Below, piece by piece: positions 55,108 through 63,716 of a stretch of 64,000 bases of DNA (position 1 is the first letter of the stretch; each line of letters opens with the position of its first letter). The notes under the pieces are model-generated. The model worked only from the letters and a program-made list of their open reading frames with translations. It was not told where the DNA came from and made no database searches. Source of the DNA: Roseateles puraquae (GTDB taxonomy: Bacteria > Pseudomonadota > Gammaproteobacteria > Burkholderiales > Burkholderiaceae_C); NCBI RefSeq assembly GCF_002205845.1, contig NZ_NISI01000001.1:62001-126000 (forward strand). Direction: 5' to 3'. The translations under genes and the position numbers were made by a program.

Positions 55108-56634
55108 GTGCCTGCCGCCCTCGCCCTTCCACGTCGCCCGCCCCCCGACCCGCGTCAGATGCAGCGCGCCTTGCTGCTGGCCGTGCTGCTGCACGTGTGG
55201 CTGGTGCTGGTGTTCGGCAACGCCACCGGCACGGCGGCGCCGGGCGAAGGCGTGTGGGGCAGCCTGACCGTCAAGCTGACGGGCCGCAGCGGTGGCGAAC
55301 CCGGCGCGCCGCCGGGCGAGCCCAACCGGGAATGGCGCGACAACGGCGCCCCCGGCAGCGGCGACCCGCAGCGCCAGGGCGGGCAGGTTCGACCGGAGTC
55401 GCCGGCCACGCAGGACACCGGTGCCGCCGCGCTGGGCCGCTGGAACCCGCGGGAAGTCGCGCCCGAGGCGGCCCGCACCGAAGACCTGTCCGACGCGCCC
55501 CCCAACACCGCCACGCTCCCGCTGCCGCCCGGCTTCAAGCCCGTCGAGCGTGAGAACCTCGCCACGCCGGCCTCACGCGCATCCCCACTCTCGACGCCCA
55601 GCGCTGATCTGCCCGCCGCGGTCGGCCGCCTGGAGTCGCGGCAGGACAGCCCGGCCGCCGCGTTGCCGACCCCGGACAGCCTGCGCCCCTCGGCGCCGCC
55701 GCTGCAGGTGCCCAGCTTGCAGGCCGAGCTGCCGGCGCCGGTCAGCCGCCTGGATGCCGCGCCTTCGCCCGAGCGCACGGCCACGCTGCCGCGCCCGAGC
55801 GATCTGCGCGCCTTGCCGGCCACGGCACCCGCCACCGCGCCCACCGCTGACCTGCCGGCGACCGTGCAACGCCTGGAGGCTCCCGCCACGCCCAATGCCG
55901 CAGCGGCCCTGCCCCGCCCCGCCGAACTGCGAGCCGCCCCCCGCCCGGCGGCCGAGGCCTTGCCGAGCAACACGCCGCTGCCGTCGGCCGTGCAGCGGCT
56001 GGACAACGCGGCGGCCCCGGGCGCCGTGACGCCACTGAACCGCGCCAGCGAACTGCGCGCCGCGCCCAACCCCTCATCGGCCACCCCGTCGGCCAGCGCC
56101 CTGGGCGGCAGCCAAGACCTGCCCGCGCCGGTGCGGCGCCTGGAGTCAGCCGACAACGCCGGCAGCGTGACCCCGCTGCAGCCAGCGGCCAGCCCGCGCG
56201 CCAACCTGGCAACGCCGGCCAGCACGACGCTGCCCGAGTTGTCGACCGCGCTGCCGGGACAGGTCAGCGCCCCCGCCGGGCCCGCGCGAGGTGACCCGAC
56301 GGCCGATCCGTCGGCGGCCGCGAAGGCGTCGGCTGGATCTCCGGATGCGGGCTCGCGCCTGGGCGCCGATGTCGCGGTGCCGCCGTCCGCCTCAGCCAGC
56401 GCCCCGCGCGCGCCGCTGAACCTGTCCCTGCCCCGCAGTGGCGACATCGCCGCCCGCCGCGGCCCCGGCCTCGTCGAGTTGCTGCCCCAGCCCCCCGAGC
56501 GCAAGTCCAAGCTGGAGCAGTCTCTCGAAGACGCCGCGAACAAGGACTGCCGCAAGGCCTACGCCAATGCGGGCATCCTGGCGGCCATCCCGCTGGCCGT
56601 GGATGCAGCGCGCGGCAAGGGTTGCAAGTGGTGA
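55108..56634 (+). CDS. Repeat-rich TonB-like envelope protein
   Basis: The 508-residue product starts at GTG. It has a short basic N-terminus, one membrane helix (ALLLAVLLHVWLVLVFGN) and a long Pro/Ala-rich periplasmic stretch. The small C-terminal domain contains NKDCRKAYANAGIL and ends ARGKGCKW. Residues about 167-370 hold five repeats with a period near 40 residues, listed separately. The plan resembles TonB-like energy transducers, but no TonB C-terminal motif (YP) is seen. It may span the periplasm. The same anchor/Pro-rich/DC...CK plan is seen at 13458-14096. Confidence 0.7.
   Translation: MPAALALPRRPPPDPRQMQRALLLAVLLHVWLVLVFGNATGTAAPGEGVWGSLTVKLTGRSGGEPGAPPGEPNREWRDNGAPGSGDPQRQGGQVRPESPATQDTGAAALGRWNPREVAPEAARTEDLSDAPPNTATLPLPPGFKPVERENLATPASRASPLSTPSADLPAAVGRLESRQDSPAAALPTPDSLRPSAPPLQVPSLQAELPAPVSRLDAAPSPERTATLPRPSDLRALPATAPATAPTADLPATVQRLEAPATPNAAAALPRPAELRAAPRPAAEALPSNTPLPSAVQRLDNAAAPGAVTPLNRASELRAAPNPSSATPSASALGGSQDLPAPVRRLESADNAGSVTPLQPAASPRANLATPASTTLPELSTALPGQVSAPAGPARGDPTADPSAAAKASAGSPDAGSRLGADVAVPPSASASAPRAPLNLSLPRSGDIAARRGPGLVELLPQPPERKSKLEQSLEDAANKDCRKAYANAGILAAIPLAVDAARGKGCKW
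55606..56217 (+). repeat. Five tandem protein repeats of about 40 residues
   Basis: Within the TonB-like protein the unit [DE]LPAxVxRL[ED] plus a spacer plus LPRPxxLRAxP recurs at residues 167, 207, 248, 290 and 337 (DLPAAVGRLES, ELPAPVSRLDA, DLPATVQRLEA, PLPSAVQRLDN, DLPAPVRRLES). The spacing is 40-47 residues. The third Pro of each block and the RL pair are the best kept positions, and the DNA has diverged, so the repeat is old and under selection. Confidence 0.75.
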
Positions 56635-56656
56635 TCCCGGCGCGCCAACGCGACGT

Positions 56657-57448
56657 TCACGCCGCGGCGACTGCCACGGCCGTGGCCGGCTGAAGGCAGC
56701 GCCCCACGCCCGCCGTCTGCAGTGTCGCCAGCAGCGCGGCTGCAGCGCCGGTGTCGGTCACCAGCAGGTCCACCTCGGCGGGCGGGCAGATCTGGATGCG
56801 GCTGGCCTGGCCCAGCTTGCTGGCATCAGCCAGCACCACCCGCTGCCGCGCACGCCCAAGCATCGCGCGCGCGACCGTGGCCTCATGCCATTGGTAGTCC
56901 ATCGCGCCGTTGACGGCATCAAAGCTGACGGGTGACACGAAGGCCCAGTCCACCTGCAGCCGGTTGATCTCGGTCAGCGTCTGCTCGCCGTAGGTGGCGG
57001 GCACATCGTCTTCGAGCCGCCCGCCCAGCAGCCGCACCTCGTGCTGGCGTTGGCTGGCCAGTACCCGGCCCGCCTCCAGCGAATTGGTGATGATGACCAG
57101 CCCCTCTCGCGCAGCCAGCTCCTTGGCAAGCGCCAGCGTGGTGGAGCCCGCGTCCATGAAGCAAACCTGCCCGGGCTGCATCAAGGCCGCGGCCAGCGTG
57201 GCGATCTGGCGCTTTTCGGCCTGGCGCAGTGCGGTGCGCTCGGCATACGCCGGCTCCGGCCCGCCGCCTACCGCGGCGACGGCGCCGCCATGCACGCGCG
57301 CCAATTGCCCGCCTCGCTCCAGTTCGATGAGGTCACGGCGCACCGTCTCCCGCGACACGCCGAGCATGTCGGCGAAGCGTTCTGTGGTCAGGCCCTGGTG
57401 CGAGCTGAGCAGTTCGAGGATGCGGCGATGGCGTTCAGCAACCCACAT
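56657..57448 (-). CDS. DeoR-family transcriptional repressor
   Basis: This 263-residue regulator has the N-terminal DeoR helix-turn-helix (RRILELLSSHQGLTTERFAD, then VSRETVRRDLIEL) and a C-terminal sugar-phosphate sensor domain (DAGSTTLALAKELA, VSPVSFDAVNGAMDYQWHE). DeoR proteins of the GlpR type respond to phosphorylated sugars or glycerol-3-phosphate. It is divergent from the TonB-dependent receptor and probably represses that operon through the TTGTG repeats between them. Confidence 0.92.
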   Translation of the reverse strand: MWVAERHRRILELLSSHQGLTTERFADMLGVSRETVRRDLIELERGGQLARVHGGAVAAVGGGPEPAYAERTALRQAEKRQIATLAAALMQPGQVCFMDAGSTTLALAKELAAREGLVIITNSLEAGRVLASQRQHEVRLLGGRLEDDVPATYGEQTLTEINRLQVDWAFVSPVSFDAVNGAMDYQWHEATVARAMLGRARQRVVLADASKLGQASRIQICPPAEVDLLVTDTGAAAALLATLQTAGVGRCLQPATAVAVAAA

Positions 57449-57496
57449 GGGCAGGACGGTCCGGCGTGAACAAACGGCGCCGAGTGGAGCAGGCGC

Positions 57497-57592
57497 TTGT
57501 GGCGTTTGTGTGAATGCGTGGACCGTTGTGGAAAGTTGTGGACATCAGGTCACAGACACCGTTGTGTCGTTGAACTGTCGTGGACTTTTGTG
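57497..57592. promoter_or_regulatory. Array of six TTGTG motifs, probable DeoR operators
   Basis: TTGTG occurs six times in 96 bases on the plus strand, at 57497, 57506, 57526, 57536, 57562 and 57588. The intervals of 9, 20, 10, 26 and 26 are often near whole helical turns. The pair GTTGTGGAAA / GTTGTGGACA is the clearest repeat. It lies in the divergent control region of the DeoR repressor and the receptor operon, so a repressor array is likely. Confidence 0.5.
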
Positions 57593-57667
57593 ACATTGCG
57601 GCCCGTTCACCACGCCGCAGCCGATGCATCGCACGCGCTGCCCCGTCACTCCAAGCCTCCACACATC

Positions 57668-59920
57668 ATGCGTACAGCCGTTCACGCCCTGACCCCCGTT
57701 GCCACCCTGCTCGCCCTGGCCTTCGCTGCCGCGCCGGCGCTGGCACAGACCACCGACACCCAGGAACTCGAACGCGTCACCGTCACCCTCGGGCGCGGCC
57801 AGATCCGCTCGGTGCAGGGTTTGACCAAGGCCGACTTCGAGGCCGCCGCTGCCGCCGGCCAGAGCCCGCTGGCCACGGTCTCGCGCCTGCCGGGCGTGAA
57901 CTTCCAGTCGGCCGATCCGCTCGGCAACTACGAGTGGTCCACGCGCTTCACGGTGCGTGCCTTCTCGCAGAACCAGCTCGGCTTCACGCTCGACGGCGTG
58001 CCGCTTGGCGACATGAGCTACGGCAACCTCAACGGCCTGCACATCAGCCGCGCGATCTCCAGCGAGAACGTGGCCCGGGCCGAGCTGTCGCAGGGCACCG
58101 GCGCGCTCGATACGCCGTCCTCCAGCAACCTGGGCGGCACGCTGCAGTTCTTCTCGGCCGACCCCGCCAAGGCTTTCGGCCTGCAGGCTTCGCAGACCCT
58201 GGGCAGCGACAGCAACAGCCGCACCTTTCTGCGACTGGACAGCGGCAGCTCCGAGCTGGGCGCCGTCTACCTGAGCTACACCCGCCAGGTGGCCGACAAG
58301 TGGCGTGGTGAAGGCCAGCAGCGCCAGGAGCAGGTCAACCTGAAGTACGTGAAGGACTTCGGCGAGAACCGCCTGTCGGCCTTCCTGAACACCTCCAACC
58401 GCCGCGAGATCGACTACCAGGACATGTCGCTGGAGATGATCAACCGCCTCGGCTACAACTGGGACAACTTTTACCCGGATTTCGCCGCCGCCGTGAAAGC
58501 CGCCAACACGCTGTGCGGCAACAACGGCAGCACCTACGTCGCGCAGTGCGATGACGCCTATTACGCCGGCTCCGGCCTGCGCAAGGACACGCTGGCCGGC
58601 GTGACGCTCGACGCCAAGCTGGCCGACAACCTGCGCCTGAAGACCACCGTCTACCACCACAAGAACGACGGCCGCGGCCTGTGGTTCACGCCGTACACCG
58701 CCTCGCCTGATGGCACGCCGATCGCCTTGCGCACCACCGAGTACGCGATCAAGCGCAACGGCCTGAGCGCCACGCTCGACTACGACATCGCCGGCCACCA
58801 GCTGCGCGCCTCGGTCTGGCATGAGAACAACGACTTCGACCAGGCCCGCCGCTTCTACGCCACGTCGCCCAGCGCCGTGCCCAGCCCCTACGACTTCCCG
58901 AGCAACCCGTTCTTCACGCAGTGGCAGTACGCCTTCACGACCAAGACCGACCAGTTCTCGCTGTCGGACACGGTCGCGATTGCGCCTGACCTGACACTGG
59001 GGGCCGGCTTCAAGTCGCTGCGCGCCAAGATCGACGCCAACCGCCAGATCGGCACCGGCCCTGCCGGCAGCATCACGGCCAGCAAGGGCTTCCTGCCGCA
59101 GGTCGGCCTGAACTACCAGCTCAGCCGTACCGACGAGCTGTTCACCAGCGTCTCCAAGAACATGCGCGCCTACCAAGGTGCGGCCACGGGCACCACGCCA
59201 TTCGCGACGACGCAGGCGGGCTTTGACGCCATCAAGGGCTCGCTGCGGCCCGAGACGTCCACCAACTTCGAGGCTGGCTGGCGCACCACGTCCAAGCTGT
59301 ACGAGGCTGCCGTCACCGCCTACCTGGTCAACTTCAAGGACCGACTGCTGGGTGTCACCCAAGGCTCCGGCATCCAGGGCAACCCCACCGTGCTGAGCAA
59401 CGTGGGCGGCGTGCGCACCAAGGGTCTGGAGGCCGCGCTGTCGCTGCGCCTGATGCCGGGGGTCAGCTGGTACAACAGCCTGAGCCTGAGCCGCTCGACC
59501 TACCAGGACAACGTCGTCACCAAGGACGCCAACAACCAGACCACCACCGTCGCCATCGCCGGCAAGCATGTGGTGGACGCGCCGGACCAGATGGTCAAGA
59601 GCATCCTCAGCTACGACGACGGCAGCTGGTTCGGCAACCTGGGTGCCGACTACATGTCCAAGCGCTACTACAGCTACCTCAACGACGCGTCGGTGGATGG
59701 CCGGGTGCTGTTCAACCTCAGCGGCGGCCTGCGCGCAAAGGGGCTGGGGTTCCTGTCCGAAGGCAGCGTGCAGGTCGGCGTGACCAACCTGACCAACAAG
59801 AAGTACATCTCCACGGTCGGCAGCAACGGCTTCATCAACAGCGACCCGACCGGCACCAACCAGACGCTGCTCACCGGCGCCCCGCGCCAGTACTTCATCA
59901 CGTTCACGGGCAAGCTCTGA
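57668..59920 (+). CDS. TonB-dependent outer membrane receptor
   Basis: The 750-residue product starts MRTAVHALTPVATLLALAFA, a signal peptide. A longer frame upstream has no such signal. The plug domain (VSRLPGVNFQSADPLGNYEW, RAFSQNQLGFTLDGVPLGDM) is followed by a 22-strand barrel ending in the expected C-terminal aromatic/hydrophobic strand (RQYFITFTGKL). Its ligand is inferred from the phosphatase and ABC genes that follow to be an organophosphate or similar compound. It overlaps the PhoD-like gene by one base. Confidence 0.92.
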   Translation: MRTAVHALTPVATLLALAFAAAPALAQTTDTQELERVTVTLGRGQIRSVQGLTKADFEAAAAAGQSPLATVSRLPGVNFQSADPLGNYEWSTRFTVRAFSQNQLGFTLDGVPLGDMSYGNLNGLHISRAISSENVARAELSQGTGALDTPSSSNLGGTLQFFSADPAKAFGLQASQTLGSDSNSRTFLRLDSGSSELGAVYLSYTRQVADKWRGEGQQRQEQVNLKYVKDFGENRLSAFLNTSNRREIDYQDMSLEMINRLGYNWDNFYPDFAAAVKAANTLCGNNGSTYVAQCDDAYYAGSGLRKDTLAGVTLDAKLADNLRLKTTVYHHKNDGRGLWFTPYTASPDGTPIALRTTEYAIKRNGLSATLDYDIAGHQLRASVWHENNDFDQARRFYATSPSAVPSPYDFPSNPFFTQWQYAFTTKTDQFSLSDTVAIAPDLTLGAGFKSLRAKIDANRQIGTGPAGSITASKGFLPQVGLNYQLSRTDELFTSVSKNMRAYQGAATGTTPFATTQAGFDAIKGSLRPETSTNFEAGWRTTSKLYEAAVTAYLVNFKDRLLGVTQGSGIQGNPTVLSNVGGVRTKGLEAALSLRLMPGVSWYNSLSLSRSTYQDNVVTKDANNQTTTVAIAGKHVVDAPDQMVKSILSYDDGSWFGNLGADYMSKRYYSYLNDASVDGRVLFNLSGGLRAKGLGFLSEGSVQVGVTNLTNKKYISTVGSNGFINSDPTGTNQTLLTGAPRQYFITFTGKL

Positions 59921-61062
59921 TGAGCACGGCGCCTGTTCAGCTCGACCGGCGCCAGCTCGTGCTGGCCGCCGGGCTGGCCGCGGCGGGTGTGAATGCACAG
60001 GCGGGTTCGCGCCCGCTGTTGCTGACGCCCGCCGCCGACCGCGCGCAGGGCCCGCACCTGCGCATCGCGTTCGGCTCGTGTGCCAAGCAGTCCAAACCCC
60101 AGCCCATCTGGGCCACGGTGCGGGCCGCGCGGCCTGACCTCTTCCTCTTCCTCGGCGACAACCTCTACGCCGATGCGCGCGATGCAGACACCCTGCGCCG
60201 CCGCTACGAGGAATTCCGCCGGGTCGAGGCGCTGCAGGCCTTCCGCCGCGACGTGCCGCATCTCGCGATCTGGGACGACCATGACTTCGGCGATGACGAC
60301 GTCGGCGGCGAATACCCGCTCAAGCGCCTGTCGCAGCAGCTGTTCTGCGATGAATGGGCCGAGCCAGCGGACTCTCCCCGGCGCAGCCGCCCCGGCATCT
60401 ACGAGGCCTGGCGCATCGAGCGCGCGGGCCGCTCGGTGCAGGTGCTGATGCTCGACCTGCGCTTCAACCGCAGCGCGCTGGTGGCCGACCCCGAACTGCG
60501 CCAGGGCTATGCCACCATGGTCGCCAAGGCCAAGCTGGGCGGTGGGCCAATGAAGGGCTGGTATGTGCCCAACAACGACCCGGCTGCCACCCTGCTGGGC
60601 GAGGCCCAATGGGCGTGGCTGGCCGAGCGTCTGGCGGAGCCAGCCGATGTGCGCCTGCTCGTGTCCAGCGTGCAGCTCGCGGCGGAGGGCACCGGCTGGG
60701 AAGGCTGGAACAACTTCCCGCGCGAGCGCCAGCGCCTGCTGGACCTGATCCGCGAGAAGCGCGCCGAAGGGGTGGTCGTCATCAGCGGCGACATGCACTA
60801 CGCCGACCTGTCACGCTGGGACGTTCCCGGCGGTTACCCGCTGTGGGATCTGACCTCCAGCGGCCTGACCGAGGTCTGGGACATCCCGACCCCGAATGCG
60901 CGGCGTATCGGCGCCGTCTATGCCGATGTCAACTTCGGCCTCGTCGACCTGGACTTCTCCCTGCCCGTGCCCAGCGTGCAGCTGAGCATCCGCGACCTGA
61001 AGGGCGACACACGGCTGCAGCACCGACTGACCCTCGACCAACTCCGCTTCCCGAAAGCCTGA
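59920..61062 (+). CDS. PhoD-like metallophosphatase, Tat-exported
   Basis: This 380-residue protein has a twin-arginine-type signal (LDRRQLVLAAGLAAAG). Metal-binding motifs of the PhoD family are present: GDNLYADARD, WDDHDFGDDD and SGDMHYADLS. PhoD enzymes hydrolyse phosphodiesters and monoesters in the periplasm using Fe and Ca. Placed between a receptor and an ABC binding protein, it probably trims an imported organophosphate. Confidence 0.9.
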   Translation: MSTAPVQLDRRQLVLAAGLAAAGVNAQAGSRPLLLTPAADRAQGPHLRIAFGSCAKQSKPQPIWATVRAARPDLFLFLGDNLYADARDADTLRRRYEEFRRVEALQAFRRDVPHLAIWDDHDFGDDDVGGEYPLKRLSQQLFCDEWAEPADSPRRSRPGIYEAWRIERAGRSVQVLMLDLRFNRSALVADPELRQGYATMVAKAKLGGGPMKGWYVPNNDPAATLLGEAQWAWLAERLAEPADVRLLVSSVQLAAEGTGWEGWNNFPRERQRLLDLIREKRAEGVVVISGDMHYADLSRWDVPGGYPLWDLTSSGLTEVWDIPTPNARRIGAVYADVNFGLVDLDFSLPVPSVQLSIRDLKGDTRLQHRLTLDQLRFPKA

Positions 61063-61069
61063 GACCTGC

Positions 61070-62113
61070 ATGAACCTCTGCCTGCCACGTCGCCGTCTGC
61101 TGCTGGCCCTGGGTGCCCTGTCGCCCCTCGCCCGGGCCCAGCCGGCGGGCCTCATCGAAGCAGCCCGTGCCGAAGGCCGCATCGCCAGCGTCGGCATGCC
61201 GGACGACTGGGCCAACTGGCGCGCCACCTGGGCCGACCTGCAGCGCCTGTACGGCCTGGCCCATGTCGACACCGACATGAGCAGCGCCGAGCAGATCGCC
61301 AAGATGGAAGCTGAGCGTGCGAATGCCAGCGTCGACATCGGTGACGTGGGCTTCGAGTTCGGCGCCATCGCCAAGGCCCGCGGCCTGACCCGGGCCTACA
61401 AGCCCAGCACCTGGGCCGAGGTGCCCGACTGGGCCAAGGACGCCGACGGCCACTGGGCGCTGGCCTACACCGGCACCATCGCCTTTGCGGTCAACAAGCG
61501 GCTGTTGAAAGACGTCCCCCGCAGCTGGAAGGCGCTCTTCGCCGCGCAGCCGCGCACCATGATCGGCGCGGTGGGTCGCGCGGCTCAGGCCAACGCCGCC
61601 GTGCTCGCGGCAGCCCATGCCCTCGGCGGCGGCGAGACGCAGCTCCAGCCCGCCCTGCAGGCCTTCTCGCGCCTGGCCAAGGCGCGCAAGCTGCTGACGA
61701 CCGACCCCTCGCCCGCGCTGATGGAGCGAGGCGAGGCCGAGGTCTTCCTGCTGTGGGACTTCAATGCGCTGGGCTACCGCGACAAGCTGCCCAATGCCGC
61801 GGACTACGAGGTGCTCATCCCCAGCGACGGCTCCATCACCAGCGGCTACACCACGCTGCTCAATGTGCACTCGCGCCGGCCCAATGCCGGCAACCTGGCG
61901 CGCGAATACATCTTCAGCGACGCCGGCCAGATCAACCTCGCCCGCGGCAATGCCCGCCCCATCCGCGTCGAGCGCCTGAACCTGCCGGAGGAGGTCAAGC
62001 GCAAGCTGCTGCCCAGCGCCCAGTACCAGGCGGCCCGGGCCCTCAAGCCGCAACTCTGGACCGAAGAAGTCAAGAAGCTGCCGCGCGCCTGGCAGCGGGA
62101 GGTGCTGGGATGA
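61070..62113 (+). CDS. ABC transporter periplasmic binding protein (Fe/AEP type)
   Basis: This 347-residue exported protein has the signal LLLALGALSPLARAQ and a type II binding-protein fold (VNKRLLKDVPRSWKALFAAQ, YEVLIPSDGSITSGYTT). The family includes ferric, polyamine, thiamine and 2-aminoethylphosphonate binders. With two permeases downstream and phosphatases on both sides, an organophosphorus ligand is likely but unproven. Confidence 0.88.
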   Translation: MNLCLPRRRLLLALGALSPLARAQPAGLIEAARAEGRIASVGMPDDWANWRATWADLQRLYGLAHVDTDMSSAEQIAKMEAERANASVDIGDVGFEFGAIAKARGLTRAYKPSTWAEVPDWAKDADGHWALAYTGTIAFAVNKRLLKDVPRSWKALFAAQPRTMIGAVGRAAQANAAVLAAAHALGGGETQLQPALQAFSRLAKARKLLTTDPSPALMERGEAEVFLLWDFNALGYRDKLPNAADYEVLIPSDGSITSGYTTLLNVHSRRPNAGNLAREYIFSDAGQINLARGNARPIRVERLNLPEEVKRKLLPSAQYQAARALKPQLWTEEVKKLPRAWQREVLG

Positions 62114-62898
62114 CACGCAAGCTCGTGCTGCTGCTCGTGGATGGCCTGCGGGCCGACACGGCGCGCGACTACCTCGGCTATGTGCAGGCGCTGGACGAGG
62201 CGGGGCGCGCTCACTGGCGCATGCTCCGCTGCGAACTGCCGAGCCTGTCCCGCCCGTTGTATGCCACCGTGCTCAACGGCCGCCCACCGCTCGACCACGG
62301 CATCCTGGGCAACGGCCAGGCCGGGCAGCGCTGCGGCGACACCTTGTTCGATGACCTCGCCGCGGCCGGCCGCAGCTCCGCCATCGCGGCCTACCACTGG
62401 GTCTACGAACTGCTGGCCGGCGAAGTGTTCGACCCCTTGCGTCACCGCGAAGCCGCCCTGCCCTCGCTCGGCGTGCAGGCCGCTCGCTGGTATTGGGAAG
62501 ACGACTACCCCGACTCTCATCTGCTCGCCGACGCGGAAGCCCTGCGCCGGGCTCACGCGCCGGACTTCCTGCTGGTGCACCCCATGGGCATGGACCTCGC
62601 GGGTCATCGCCACGGGGGCGAGTCGACCGGCTACACCTTCGCCGCCCGCCGGCTGGACCAGCTCCTGGCGCAGGCGCTGCCACGCTGGCATGCCGCGGGC
62701 TACGACCTGCTCCTGACCAGCGACCATGGCATGCATGCCGACCACTGGCACGGCGGCCCGCTGGCCGTGGAGCGCGAGGTGCCGCTGATCTGGCTGCCGC
62801 ATCAGGCCGGCGAGGCAGGATGCCCAGTGCCTGCTCACTGGCCCGAGACGCAGCTGGGCATCCGTCAATTCGTGGCGCGGCGACTCGCATGTCCCTGA
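62110..62898 (+). CDS. Alkaline-phosphatase-superfamily phosphoesterase
   Basis: The 262-residue protein starts MTRKLVLLLVDGLRADTARD and overlaps the binding-protein gene by four bases. Motifs of the NPP/alkaline phosphatase superfamily are present: LVDGLRAD, a nucleophile region LPSLSRPLYATVL (Ser where NPPs have Thr), MDLAGHRHGG and TSDHGMHADHW. No signal peptide is seen, so it probably acts in the cytosol on the imported compound, unlike the PhoD-like enzyme. Confidence 0.87.
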   Translation: MTRKLVLLLVDGLRADTARDYLGYVQALDEAGRAHWRMLRCELPSLSRPLYATVLNGRPPLDHGILGNGQAGQRCGDTLFDDLAAAGRSSAIAAYHWVYELLAGEVFDPLRHREAALPSLGVQAARWYWEDDYPDSHLLADAEALRRAHAPDFLLVHPMGMDLAGHRHGGESTGYTFAARRLDQLLAQALPRWHAAGYDLLLTSDHGMHADHWHGGPLAVEREVPLIWLPHQAGEAGCPVPAHWPETQLGIRQFVARRLACP

Positions 62899-63716
62899 CA
62901 CCCCGCCGCGCCTGGCTGATGGCCACGCCCATGCTGGCCCTGCTGGCGGCCGGCCTGCTGCTGCCGTTTGGCTGGCGCAGCCTGGACTTGTTGCGCCATT
63001 GCCTGGGTGGCGCGGGCTGTGGCCTGCAGGACCTCTGGGCTGATCGGTTCTACCTCGACGCGCTGCTGCGCACGGTGGCGCTGTCGGCGGCGTCCACACT
63101 GATCGGGCTGCTCCTGGGCCTGGGTGTGGCCCTGCACCTGGTGGCGCATCCGCGCTGGTCGCGTCTGACCGCCGTGCTGGCGGGCATGGGTGCCAACTTT
63201 GCCGGCGTCCCGCTCGCGCTGGCCTTGACGCTGTTGCTGGGCAGCCAGGGTGTGCTGACGCAACTGGCCCGCGGCGCCGGCTTCCTGCAGGACTGGGACC
63301 TCACCAGCGATGCCGGCCTGCTGCTGGCCTTCACCGCCTTTCAGGTACCGCTGGCCGTGGTGCTGTTGATGACGCCCGTGCGCCTGCTGGATCCGGCACT
63401 TGCCGAAGCCGCAGCCACGCTGGGTGCCTCGCCGGCCCGCTTCTGGCGCCGTGTCGGGCTGCCGATGCTGGCGCCCAGCCTGGTCGAGGCCGGCAGCCTG
63501 CTGTTTGCCAATGCAGCCGCCGCCTACGCCACGCCTTTTGCCCTGGCCGGCACCGCCAGCCCGGTGCTGGCGGTGCGCATTGCCGCCTCAGTCAGTGGCG
63601 ACATCTTTTCGCAGCCCGAACTGGCTACCGCGCTGTCGCTGGTCATGACGGCCCTGCTGCTGGCGGTCATCCTCGGCGGACGGTGGCTGGCGTCACGCTG
63701 GCGAGTCGGCGCATGA
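62889..63716 (+). CDS. ABC transporter permease (first subunit)
   Basis: The 275-residue permease starts MSLTPRRAWLMATPMLALLA and has about six helices with the BPD transport loop EAAATLGASPARFWRRVGLP. It overlaps the phosphoesterase gene by ten bases and the second permease by four. It belongs to the class that works with Fe/polyamine/AEP-type binding proteins. Confidence 0.9.
   Translation: MSLTPRRAWLMATPMLALLAAGLLLPFGWRSLDLLRHCLGGAGCGLQDLWADRFYLDALLRTVALSAASTLIGLLLGLGVALHLVAHPRWSRLTAVLAGMGANFAGVPLALALTLLLGSQGVLTQLARGAGFLQDWDLTSDAGLLLAFTAFQVPLAVVLLMTPVRLLDPALAEAAATLGASPARFWRRVGLPMLAPSLVEAGSLLFANAAAAYATPFALAGTASPVLAVRIAASVSGDIFSQPELATALSLVMTALLLAVILGGRWLASRWRVGA

Noticed and set aside
57570-57598. 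A sigma-70 promoter with TTGAAC as -35 upstream of the TonB-dependent receptor
   Set aside because: The hexamer 17 bases later (ACATTG) barely resembles a -10 box.
57545-59998. A minus-strand open frame of 817 codons antisense to the TonB-dependent receptor
   Set aside because: The receptor with signal peptide, plug and barrel end is on the plus strand. The antisense product has no motif.
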